DNA of 5,391 nt from UBA5972 sp964466385 (GTDB lineage Bacteria; Pseudomonadota; Alphaproteobacteria; Rhodobacterales; Rhodobacteraceae), in contig CAYXNM010000168.1 of NCBI GenBank assembly GCA_964466385.1, positions 1-5,391 on the forward strand, written 5' to 3'. The notes below the pieces were generated by a model that had not been told where the DNA came from, made no database searches, and worked only from the letters and a program-made list of their open reading frames with translations. How positions within the stretch are numbered: position 1 is the stretch's first letter; every line of letters starts with the position of its first letter. This document shows, one piece after another, positions 1 to 5,252 of the stretch. Made by a program: the position numbers and the translations under genes.

Positions 1-50
1 ACCACAAGAAAAAGAACGATGGTGAAAAGAGGGCGAAATAAACCGCGCAT
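1..50 (-). CDS. Partial CDS: N-terminus of a membrane-anchored or exported protein, function unknown
   Basis: This is the 5' end of a minus-strand gene that runs off the left edge. Sixteen full codons are visible, reading MRGLFRPLFTIVLFLV. Two arginines come first, followed by an unbroken hydrophobic run, which is the pattern of a signal peptide or N-terminal membrane anchor. The ATG (50-48) is preceded by the purine-rich stretch GGGAAGGG (64-57) at a 6-nt spacing, a good ribosome binding site, and this supports the start. It lies 108 bp downstream of the DksA/TraR-like gene on the same strand, so the two may be co-transcribed. Too little sequence is present to name a family. Because only 50 bases are seen, a chance open stretch cannot be excluded; the case rests on the combination of Shine-Dalgarno site and signal-like N-terminus. 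Confidence 0.5.
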   Translation of the reverse strand, partial: MRGLFRPLFTIVLFLV

Positions 51-122
51 GGCAGACCCTTCCCATGACTGTTGGCAACGCAGATCAGTCCTGTGGGAGA
101 ACTCAACCACATTCATTCAGGC

Positions 123-159
123 GTGTCCATCGGAGCCGATCCACACCGATTGGCGGTGT
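123..159 (-). terminator. Possible tandem stem-loops at the 3' end of the zinc-finger gene
   Basis: Two small dyads lie at and just after the stop codon of the DksA/TraR-like gene. The first pairs ACACCG (143-148) with CGGTGT (154-159) around a 5-nt loop. The second pairs ATCG (129-132) with CGAT (137-140) around GAGC, and GTGT/ACAC flanks (123-126, 143-146) could extend it across a CC/CC mismatch. The two structures share 143-146 and are therefore mutually exclusive in their extended forms. No T-run follows on the minus strand, so this is not a canonical intrinsic terminator. It could be an RNA 3' stabiliser or a chance structure. Confidence 0.25.
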
Positions 160-428
160 CATTTCAACTGGCTGTCCTTGCTGCCGCGCCGGTTGATGCC
201 GCCGCGCGGCTGAAAAGCGGTGTCGCGGTCCTGCTGGCAGTCGATACACAGCTTGACCCCCGGAATGGCGGTGCGGCGCGCCTCCGGAATCGGCTCATCG
301 CATTCCGCGCAGCGGGCCAGGCTTGCGCCTGTCACTTTCTTGCGCGCGTTCAACCGCGCCAGTTCATCGGCAATCGACGCTTCGATCTGTTCGCTGACGG
401 CACCGTCGCGGGCCCATCCTCCGGCCAT
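159..428 (-). CDS. DksA/TraR family C4-type zinc-finger protein (YbiI-like)
   Basis: The 89-residue product belongs to the short branch of the DksA/TraR zinc-finger family and resembles E. coli YbiI (88 residues) along its whole length, as far as I recall that sequence. Shared landmarks are the MAxGWAxDxAV N-terminus, a four-cysteine zinc site (Cys40, Cys43, Cys61, Cys64; CAEC and CIDC) around the IPEARR-AIPGVxLC core, and the C-terminal NRRGSKDSQLK. Full-length DksA binds the RNA polymerase secondary channel through a long N-terminal coiled coil with acidic tip residues; this protein lacks most of that coiled coil, so a DksA-like effect on transcription is unproven. The ATG (428-426) has a perfect AGGAGG (440-435) six bases upstream, which fixes the start even though the frame stays open much further. 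The gene is divergent from the SDR operon and lies ahead of a putative membrane-protein gene. Confidence 0.9.
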   Translation of the reverse strand: MAGGWARDGAVSEQIEASIADELARLNARKKVTGASLARCAECDEPIPEARRTAIPGVKLCIDCQQDRDTAFQPRGGINRRGSKDSQLK

Positions 429-449
429 GGGGAACCTCCTGACAGGGCG

Positions 450-479
450 ATAATACGATCTGCCGGTCAGAAAATCCAG
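450..479 (-). promoter_or_regulatory. Candidate promoter of the zinc-finger gene
   Basis: On the minus strand the hexamer TATTAT (455-450) matches the sigma-70 -10 consensus at 5 of 6 positions. With a 17-bp spacer the -35 would be TGGATT, a poor match. A transcript would start about 15 bases before the ATG, just ahead of the AGGAGG ribosome binding site. The good -10 and its position are suggestive; the weak -35 keeps confidence modest. Confidence 0.4.
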
Positions 480-512
480 ACTTGCCGATACCGGTCGACA
501 CGCCCGGACGAA

Positions 513-538
513 CAAGCGCGCGCCCGATTTCGCGCTTG
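513..538. promoter_or_regulatory. Perfect 8-bp inverted repeat, possible operator of the SDR-crotonase operon
   Basis: CAAGCGCG (513-520) and CGCGCTTG (531-538) are exact reverse complements separated by 10 bases, giving arm centres 18 bp apart. The right arm overlaps the candidate -35 element TTGCCA (536-541) of the SDR gene, the position expected of a repressor site. It could equally form an RNA hairpin if transcribed from further upstream. No regulator gene is adjacent in the window, so the binding factor is unknown. Confidence 0.35.
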
Positions 539-563
539 CCAGCGGCGGCCGGTTCGCCAGAAT
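536..563 (+). promoter_or_regulatory. Candidate promoter of the SDR-crotonase operon
   Basis: TTGCCA (536-541, 5 of 6 matches to the -35 consensus) is followed after 16 bp by CAGAAT (558-563, 4 of 6 matches to the -10 consensus). Transcription would begin near 570, leaving a leader of about 24 bases that contains the GGGAG ribosome binding site (580-584). In GC-rich DNA such pairs arise by chance, so this is only a best candidate. Confidence 0.3.
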
Positions 564-593
564 GGCGGCAATTCTTATCGGGAGTATGAAACC

Positions 594-1343
594 GTGAACG
601 ACCTGACCGGAAAGACCGCCCTGATCACCGGCGCCTCGCGCGGGATAGGCGAGGCCGCCGCCCGTGAATTCGCCCGCCTTGGTGCCAACGTGGCGCTGGC
701 AGCCCGCAGCAAAACCGAGATTAAACGGATTGCCGGCGAACTGGGCAAACAGGCGATCGCCGTGACCTGTGACGTGGCGGATGCAGCGTCGGTCCAGGAC
801 GCGGTCCGGGCCACCGTAACGACCTTTGGGTCGCTCGATATTCTGCTCAACAATGCCGGCGCCATCGATCCCATCGCGCAGATCGGAGACATCGATCCGG
901 ACGCCTGGGGACGGGTGATCGATGTCAACGTCAAGGGCGTCTATCACGGCATTCACGCAGCATTGCCCCACATGAGAAACGGCGGAACAATCCTCACCAT
1001 CGGGTCAGGCGCCGCCAATTCGGCGCTGGAAGGGTGGAGCCACTATTGCGCGTCAAAAGCAGCCGTCCATCATCTTAACAGGTGCCTGCATCAGGAAAAG
1101 CACGGTCAGGGAATTCGCGCGCTGGTCCTTTCGCCGGGAACCGTTGCGACGCAAATGCAGCGCGACATCAAATCATCCGGCATCAACCCTGTCGCGCAAA
1201 TGGCATGGGAGGACCACATCCCGCCAGAGTGGCCGGCCCGCGCGCTGGTCTGGATGTGCAGCCCCGATGCGGACGGCTATCTGGGCGAGGTCGTGGCCCT
1301 GCGCGACGAGGATATCCGGCGCAAGGTTGGATTGACCGCATGA
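594..1343 (+). CDS. Classical short-chain dehydrogenase/reductase (SDR)
   Basis: The product (249 residues, normal for classical SDRs) is a single Rossmann-fold NAD(P)(H)-dependent oxidoreductase, probably cytoplasmic. Visible motifs are TGASRGIG at 12-19 (cofactor binding), Asp60 in CDV (adenine pocket), NNAG at 86-89, the catalytic tetrad Asn112, Ser138, Tyr151 and Lys155 (YCASK), and SPGTV at 180-184. Arg16 in the glycine loop and Ala37-Arg38 after the second strand, where NAD-specific enzymes carry Asp, suggest NADP(H) preference. The likely start is GTG (594), with GGGAG (580-584) nine bases upstream; the frame is open further 5' but that part overlaps the leader and antisense zinc-finger gene. 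The last codons overlap the crotonase start by ATGA, so the two are translationally coupled. General similarity is to FabG-like 3-oxoacyl reductases, but the substrate cannot be assigned; a 3-hydroxyacyl-CoA or alcohol substrate is plausible from the partner gene. Confidence 0.9.
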   Translation: MNDLTGKTALITGASRGIGEAAAREFARLGANVALAARSKTEIKRIAGELGKQAIAVTCDVADAASVQDAVRATVTTFGSLDILLNNAGAIDPIAQIGDIDPDAWGRVIDVNVKGVYHGIHAALPHMRNGGTILTIGSGAANSALEGWSHYCASKAAVHHLNRCLHQEKHGQGIRALVLSPGTVATQMQRDIKSSGINPVAQMAWEDHIPPEWPARALVWMCSPDADGYLGEVVALRDEDIRRKVGLTA

Positions 1344-2050
1344 TCGATTTGAAAGACGAGGGCGCGCGCTGGACGATCACCCTCAACCGCCCCGAAAAAG
1401 CCAACGCCCTGAGTGTTTCGATGCTTCAAGAGCTTGACCGCGTTTTCTCGCAAGCCAGGGACAGCCGCGATTTGCGCGCCCTGATTATCACCGGCGCCGG
1501 GAACCGTGTCTTCAGCGCAGGTGCGGATCTGGGGCAGGCGAAAGGCGGGCAGGACATCACCACGAACCCGGTTTGGGAAAGCGTGTCAAACCGGTTGGCA
1601 CATCTGCCCGTCCTGACGATCGCCGCCCTTAACGGCACGCTGGCAGGGGGGGCTTTTGGGATGGCGCTGGCATGTGATCTGCGCCTTGCCGTCCCAACGG
1701 CGCATTTCTTTTATCCGGTTTTGAAGAACGGTTTTCTGCCGCAACCATCCGACGTCGGACGTATGCGCGACCTGATCGGCCCCGCCCGCACCAGAATGAT
1801 TCTGCTGGCCGGGCAAAAAATCGCGGCGGACGAGGCGTTGTCGTGGGGACTGATCGACAGGATCGTCGAGAGCGATCATTTCCCGGCGCAAATATCCGCG
1901 CTGACAAAGGCTGCCGAAAACGCCGGTCCGGCGGGTCTGGCGGCGATCAAAGGATTGACCGGATCCGACGTGACCCCTGAAATGCGCGCGGATTGTTATC
2001 GCGCGGTCTATCAGCAGGATTCAGACGCGTTGCAGCGCATCCGCCGTTGA
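1340..2050 (+). CDS. Crotonase-fold (enoyl-CoA hydratase/isomerase family) protein lacking the hydratase glutamates
   Basis: The 236-residue product has the crotonase fold: LNRPEKANALS at 15-25, the first oxyanion-hole segment SAGADL at 59-64, the second NGTLAGGAFGMALACD at 98-113 (Gly104 as backbone donor), and the downstream LTG-like LLAGQKI and GLIDRIV elements. Family members bind acyl-CoA thioesters and stabilise an enolate. Aligned by eye with rat mitochondrial enoyl-CoA hydratase, catalytic Glu144 corresponds to Gly107 and Glu164 to Val127, so both general acid/base residues are missing and plain hydration is unlikely. Isomerase, thioester hydrolase, decarboxylase or a non-catalytic role are alternatives; the fold supports all of these in other members. 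It is about 20 residues shorter than usual at the C-terminus. The ATG lies inside the SDR stop (ATGA) and only a weak AAGG (1323-1326) precedes it, so translation probably depends on coupling to the SDR. Confidence 0.88.
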   Translation: MIDLKDEGARWTITLNRPEKANALSVSMLQELDRVFSQARDSRDLRALIITGAGNRVFSAGADLGQAKGGQDITTNPVWESVSNRLAHLPVLTIAALNGTLAGGAFGMALACDLRLAVPTAHFFYPVLKNGFLPQPSDVGRMRDLIGPARTRMILLAGQKIAADEALSWGLIDRIVESDHFPAQISALTKAAENAGPAGLAAIKGLTGSDVTPEMRADCYRAVYQQDSDALQRIRR

Positions 2051-2134
2051 TGTACCGCATCAGCTTCGTCTCTCATAGCATTGGTATTACACTATTTTCA
2101 GAGTTTAATTCCGATGTGATGACACCACAGGCAT
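2051..2134. other. Convergent intergenic gap between the crotonase gene and glpK
   Basis: This 84-bp stretch separates two convergent transcripts and is noticeably richer in A and T than the flanking genes. The only dyad seen is a weak TGTG/CACA pairing around a 7-nt loop near 2114-2128, with no T-run on either side. I recognise no intrinsic terminator, promoter, repeat or small gene; termination here may be Rho-dependent. Confidence 0.6.
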
Positions 2135-3619
2135 TTACCCCGAAAACCCCATTGCCTGACTCACCGCTTTTTTCCAGGATTGGTACGAAGAATTCCGTTC
2201 GTTTTCCGATAGTTGCGGCTGAAATCTGACGTCCCGACTCCACTCCGCCGCGTAGACATCGGGACCGGGGCAGATCCCGCTTGACAGCCCGGCCAGATAC
2301 GCCGCGCCCCGTGCTGTCGTTTCAAGCACTTTGGGGCGGTCCACGGGCGCGGCCAACTGGTCGGCGACGGCCTGCATCGTCCAGTCGCTCGCCGCCATCC
2401 CTCCGTCAACGCGCAGCACGGTTTCGCGCGCGCCCGGCCAATCCGCGCGCATCGCCTCCATCAGATCACGGGTCTGAAAGGCCACCGACTGAAGCGCCGC
2501 GCGCGCCAGATCGTTCGGACCGGTTGCACGGGTCAAACCGAACACGGCACCCCGACAGTCCGCATCCCAATAAGGCGCGCCAAGCCCGGTGAACGCAGGC
2601 ACCAGAATGACCGGCTGCGTGCCGTCGGCTGCGCGCGCGAACTCACCCGCTGAGGCGGCTCTTGGCAAAACGCCCAGCCCGTCGCGCAGCCACTGAACCG
2701 CCGAACCGGCAACGAAAATCGAGCCCTCCAAAGCAAAGGTCGGCTTGCCGTCTATCTGATAGGCAATCGTCGTCAGCAGTCGGTTTTGCGAATGCACCCG
2801 GTCATCGCCCGTATTCAACAGCGCAAAACACCCCGTCCCGTAGGTCGATTTCATCATTCCCGGCTGAAAACACGCCTGCCCGACCGTGGCTGCCTGCTGA
2901 TCGCCCGCAACGCCGGAAATGGGGATCGCACGGCCAAACAGCGCCGGGTCGGTGTGCCCGAAATCGCCGGTACTATCCCTGACCTCGGGCAACATGGAGC
3001 TGGGAACCTCAAACACTTCCAACAGGTCGTGATCCCAACATCCGCGTGCGATGTCATAAAGCATCGTGCGCGAGGCATTCGTTGCATCCGTTGCGTGCAC
3101 GCGCCCCCCGGTCAGGCGCCAGATCAGGAAAGTGTCAATCGTTCCGAACAAAAGATCACCGGCATTCGCAGGGTGCCGCGTGCCGTCGACATGGCCAAGA
3201 ATCCACCCGATCTTTGACGCCGAGAAATAGGGATCCAGCAGCAATCCCGTCTTTTCCGAAACCATTGGTTCCAGCCCCTGATCCTTCAGACTGTCGCAAA
3301 ACGCTGCCGTCCTGCGATCTTGCCAGACAATCGCGTTGGAGACCGGCTTTCCAGTGTGGCGGTCCCACACAACGACCGTTTCGCGCTGGTTGGTGATGCC
3401 GATTGCCGCAACCCGGTCAGCGCGCGGATGCTCCAGCACTTCCTGGCAACAGGCCAGCGTCGTATCCCATATTTCGTCCGCATCATGTTCGACCCAGCCC
3501 GAGTTCGGAAAATGCTGGGCGAATTCCCGTTGCGCGCTGGCAATGGGATCAAGCCCCGCATCAAAAAGGATCGCGCGACTTGATGTTGTTCCCTGATCGA
3601 TGGCCAGAATATGAGTCAT
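2135..3619 (-). CDS. glpK: Glycerol kinase
   Basis: The 494-residue protein is a complete FGGY-family glycerol kinase (E. coli GlpK is 502). It transfers phosphate from ATP to glycerol, giving sn-glycerol-3-phosphate and trapping glycerol in the cytoplasm. Landmarks are the N-terminal phosphate loop AIDQGTTSSRAILFD (6-20), glycerol-binding Arg79-Glu80 (NQRE), Tyr131 (DPYFSASK), catalytic Asp240 (GVAGDQQAA), the GTGCF nucleotide motif (261-265), the GLGAPYWD segment (346-352) and the DGGMAASDW C-terminal ATPase motif (405-413). The loop that holds Gly234 and Arg236 of the E. coli fructose-1,6-bisphosphate site reads Gly229-Arg230-Ala231, so the arginine is displaced and allosteric inhibition may be altered. 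The start ATG overlaps the glpD stop (ATGA), with AGGA (3632-3629) nine bases upstream inside glpD, making a tight two-gene operon. No glpF is seen downstream; the next gene is convergent. Confidence 0.98.
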   Translation of the reverse strand: MTHILAIDQGTTSSRAILFDAGLDPIASAQREFAQHFPNSGWVEHDADEIWDTTLACCQEVLEHPRADRVAAIGITNQRETVVVWDRHTGKPVSNAIVWQDRRTAAFCDSLKDQGLEPMVSEKTGLLLDPYFSASKIGWILGHVDGTRHPANAGDLLFGTIDTFLIWRLTGGRVHATDATNASRTMLYDIARGCWDHDLLEVFEVPSSMLPEVRDSTGDFGHTDPALFGRAIPISGVAGDQQAATVGQACFQPGMMKSTYGTGCFALLNTGDDRVHSQNRLLTTIAYQIDGKPTFALEGSIFVAGSAVQWLRDGLGVLPRAASAGEFARAADGTQPVILVPAFTGLGAPYWDADCRGAVFGLTRATGPNDLARAALQSVAFQTRDLMEAMRADWPGARETVLRVDGGMAASDWTMQAVADQLAAPVDRPKVLETTARGAAYLAGLSSGICPGPDVYAAEWSRDVRFQPQLSENERNSSYQSWKKAVSQAMGFSG

Positions 3620-5115
3620 GCAATATTTTCCTGCAGCCAGTTATCCAGCAAAGCGCGCTGGTGCGGGTCCATCCAAAGGCCGCATTTCGTGCGTCGCCAG
3701 ATGATGTCTTCGGCGGTTCTGGCCCATTCACGTGTCGTCAGCCATTTCAGTTCGGCCTCCGACAATCCACACCCGAAATCGATTCCCTGTTTTTTCGTGC
3801 CGGCAAGAACGTCCCATGCCAGTGTCCCATAGCCTGCAACCAGCCGCCGGACCACGCGGTCTTTCAGAAAGGTGAAGTCGGCTTTCAGCTTTTCCTCCAG
3901 CGCAGCGTGGCCCCCATAGGGAAAATCCCCGCCGGGCAAAGGCGATCGGGCGGTCCAGGCGGACTTCTTCAACACATTGTAGGTCGCCAGCTTGTCTACG
4001 GCCTCTTCGGATAGTTTTCGGTATGTCGTGATCTTGCCGCCAAAGATCGTCATCAGGGGCAGGGTGCCGTTTTCGTCCTCGATGGCGATATGATAATCGC
4101 GCGACGCTTTGCTGGCGTCCCCGTTCAGGTCGTCGTCAAGCGGGCGAACGCCTGCGTATGTCCAGACGATATCTTCCTTCGTGACGGGCCGCTCAAGGTA
4201 CTTTGAGGCGGACCGGCACAGATAATCCTGCTCGCTCTCGCTGCAATGCGCATCCCGCGGATCACCCTTGTGATCTTCGTCCGTCGTTCCGATCAGGGTG
4301 AAATCTTCGAGATAGGGAATGGCAAAGATGATTCGCCCATCGGGGTTCTGAAAAAAATAAGCGCGGTCATGCTCAAAAAGCTTTTTCGTCACGATATGCG
4401 ATCCGCGCACCAGCCGGATCGGGGTTTGCCTGTGTTCGCCCTTGATGCTGCCAAGAACCGGGTTGACCCACGGCCCCGCCGCATTGACAAGCGCGCGTGC
4501 CAGAATATCGCGTTCGGAGCCATCGTTTGTGTCCATGACCGTTACGCGCCAGCACCCGGAGCGGCGCACAGCTGAAACGACTTTGGTGCGTGTATGAATG
4601 ACGGCGCCCCGTTGCGCGGCATCCATCGCGTTGAGAACAACCAGGCGTGCATCGTCAACGCAACCGTCCGAATACTCGAACGCCCGAACAAGGCCGGGTT
4701 TTAGCGGACCCCCGGCAGTATCGTTGGAAAGGTTCAAAACCCGTGTTCCCAAGAGCATCCCGCGCCCGCCAAGGCTGTCGTAGAAAAACAGCCCCAGCCG
4801 CAACATCCACGCCGGGCGCATCCCCTTGACATGTGGCAGAACGAACCGCCGTGCCCGCGCGATATGCGGCATGTTGCGCAGCAGGATCTCCCGTTCGATC
4901 AACGCCTTTCGCACCAGCAAAAAGGCGTATTGTTCAAGATACCTCAAACCGCCATGAAAGAGCTTGGTCGAAGACGACGACGTGGCCGAGGCCAGATCAT
5001 CCGCTTCACACAAGACGACGCGCGCCCCGCGCCCCGCGGCATCGCGTGCGATCCCAGCGCCGTTGACCCCTCCGCCGATCACCAGCAGGTCGACGATTTG
5101 CCCCGTGTCGGACAT
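3616..5115 (-). CDS. glpD: Aerobic glycerol-3-phosphate dehydrogenase (FAD, membrane-associated)
   Basis: The 499-residue protein matches the usual GlpD length (E. coli 501). It oxidises sn-glycerol-3-phosphate to dihydroxyacetone phosphate using FAD and delivers electrons to ubiquinone; the family is a peripheral protein of the cytoplasmic membrane. The sequence shows an N-terminal dinucleotide-binding fold (VIGGGVNGAGIARDAAGRG, 12-30, followed by the acidic Glu38), the GlpD signature around TSSSSTKLFHGGLRYLE (45-61), LVNAAGPWV (209-217), the substrate/FAD-contact segment AGVRPL (321-326), FGGKITTYRKLSE (358-370), and a C-terminal helical cap domain from about residue 395. Upstream ATGs exist at 5121 and 5238, but GGAG (5126-5123) is seven bases from the 5115 ATG and only one from the 5121 ATG, so 5115 is chosen. 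It heads the glpD-glpK operon and is divergent from the formaldehyde dehydrogenase gene. Confidence 0.97.
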   Translation of the reverse strand: MSDTGQIVDLLVIGGGVNGAGIARDAAGRGARVVLCEADDLASATSSSSTKLFHGGLRYLEQYAFLLVRKALIEREILLRNMPHIARARRFVLPHVKGMRPAWMLRLGLFFYDSLGGRGMLLGTRVLNLSNDTAGGPLKPGLVRAFEYSDGCVDDARLVVLNAMDAAQRGAVIHTRTKVVSAVRRSGCWRVTVMDTNDGSERDILARALVNAAGPWVNPVLGSIKGEHRQTPIRLVRGSHIVTKKLFEHDRAYFFQNPDGRIIFAIPYLEDFTLIGTTDEDHKGDPRDAHCSESEQDYLCRSASKYLERPVTKEDIVWTYAGVRPLDDDLNGDASKASRDYHIAIEDENGTLPLMTIFGGKITTYRKLSEEAVDKLATYNVLKKSAWTARSPLPGGDFPYGGHAALEEKLKADFTFLKDRVVRRLVAGYGTLAWDVLAGTKKQGIDFGCGLSEAELKWLTTREWARTAEDIIWRRTKCGLWMDPHQRALLDNWLQENIA

Positions 5116-5252
5116 GTTCATTCTCCGGTATGCGCAGGCCGCGATATTGCCCCGCCACGCGCGTATTGAAAAGCGCAAATAGTGGTGAAGTCCCCGATTG
5201 CAATGCTGTGCGAAATCTCTCATTCTTCCGCGGAACAATCAGGGGGTAAGTT
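5116..5252. promoter_or_regulatory. Divergent control region between glpD and the formaldehyde dehydrogenase gene
   Basis: These 137 bp must carry the start signals of both genes unless longer transcripts read through. The palindrome ATTGCAAT (5197-5204) supplies a TTGCAA hexamer on each strand. On the minus strand TTGCAA is followed after 16 bp by TATTTG (5181-5176); on the plus strand after 17 bp by CATTCT (5221-5226). All are weak consensus matches, so neither promoter is firmly placed. GGAG (5126-5123) serves glpD and AGGGGG (5241-5246) serves the dehydrogenase gene. No GlpR-type operator is recognised with confidence. Confidence 0.5.
5222..5239. promoter_or_regulatory. Near-perfect 18-bp palindrome, candidate operator
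   Basis: ATTCTTCCGCGGAACAAT contains a perfect 10-bp core TTCCGCGGAA (5226-5235). The outer ATT/AAT arms extend the symmetry to 16 of 18 positions, broken only by a C/C mismatch. It sits one base before the AGGGGG ribosome binding site of the formaldehyde dehydrogenase gene, where a bound repressor would block transcription or an RNA hairpin could shape the leader. The bound factor is unknown. Confidence 0.4.

Noticed and set aside
19..213. 64-residue plus-strand open frame at the left edge
   Set aside because: It overlaps the 3' end of the zinc-finger gene and the signal-peptide-like minus-strand start, has no clear ribosome binding site, and shows no recognisable family features.
72..593. 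N-terminal extension of the SDR reading frame back to an ATG at 72, giving a 423-residue protein
   Set aside because: The extension is antisense to the well-supported zinc-finger gene, is rich in low-complexity Arg/Ala, has no SDR homology, and a ribosome binding site fits the GTG at 594.
575..934. 119-residue minus-strand open frame inside the SDR gene
   Set aside because: It is antisense to the SDR coding sequence, has a Ser/Ala/Arg-rich composition typical of shadow frames in GC-rich DNA, and resembles no family I know.
429..971. Upstream extension of the zinc-finger frame on the minus strand to an ATG at 971
   Set aside because: It runs antisense through the SDR gene; the perfect AGGAGG before 428 and the YbiI-like N-terminus fix the true start.
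2051..2134. Bidirectional intrinsic terminator in the convergent gap
   Set aside because: Only a 4-bp TGTG/CACA pairing is present, with no GC-rich stem followed by a T-run on either strand.
3403..4014. 203-residue plus-strand open frame across the glpD-glpK junction
   Set aside because: It is antisense to two unmistakable genes and reads as a complementary-strand shadow with no domain signs.
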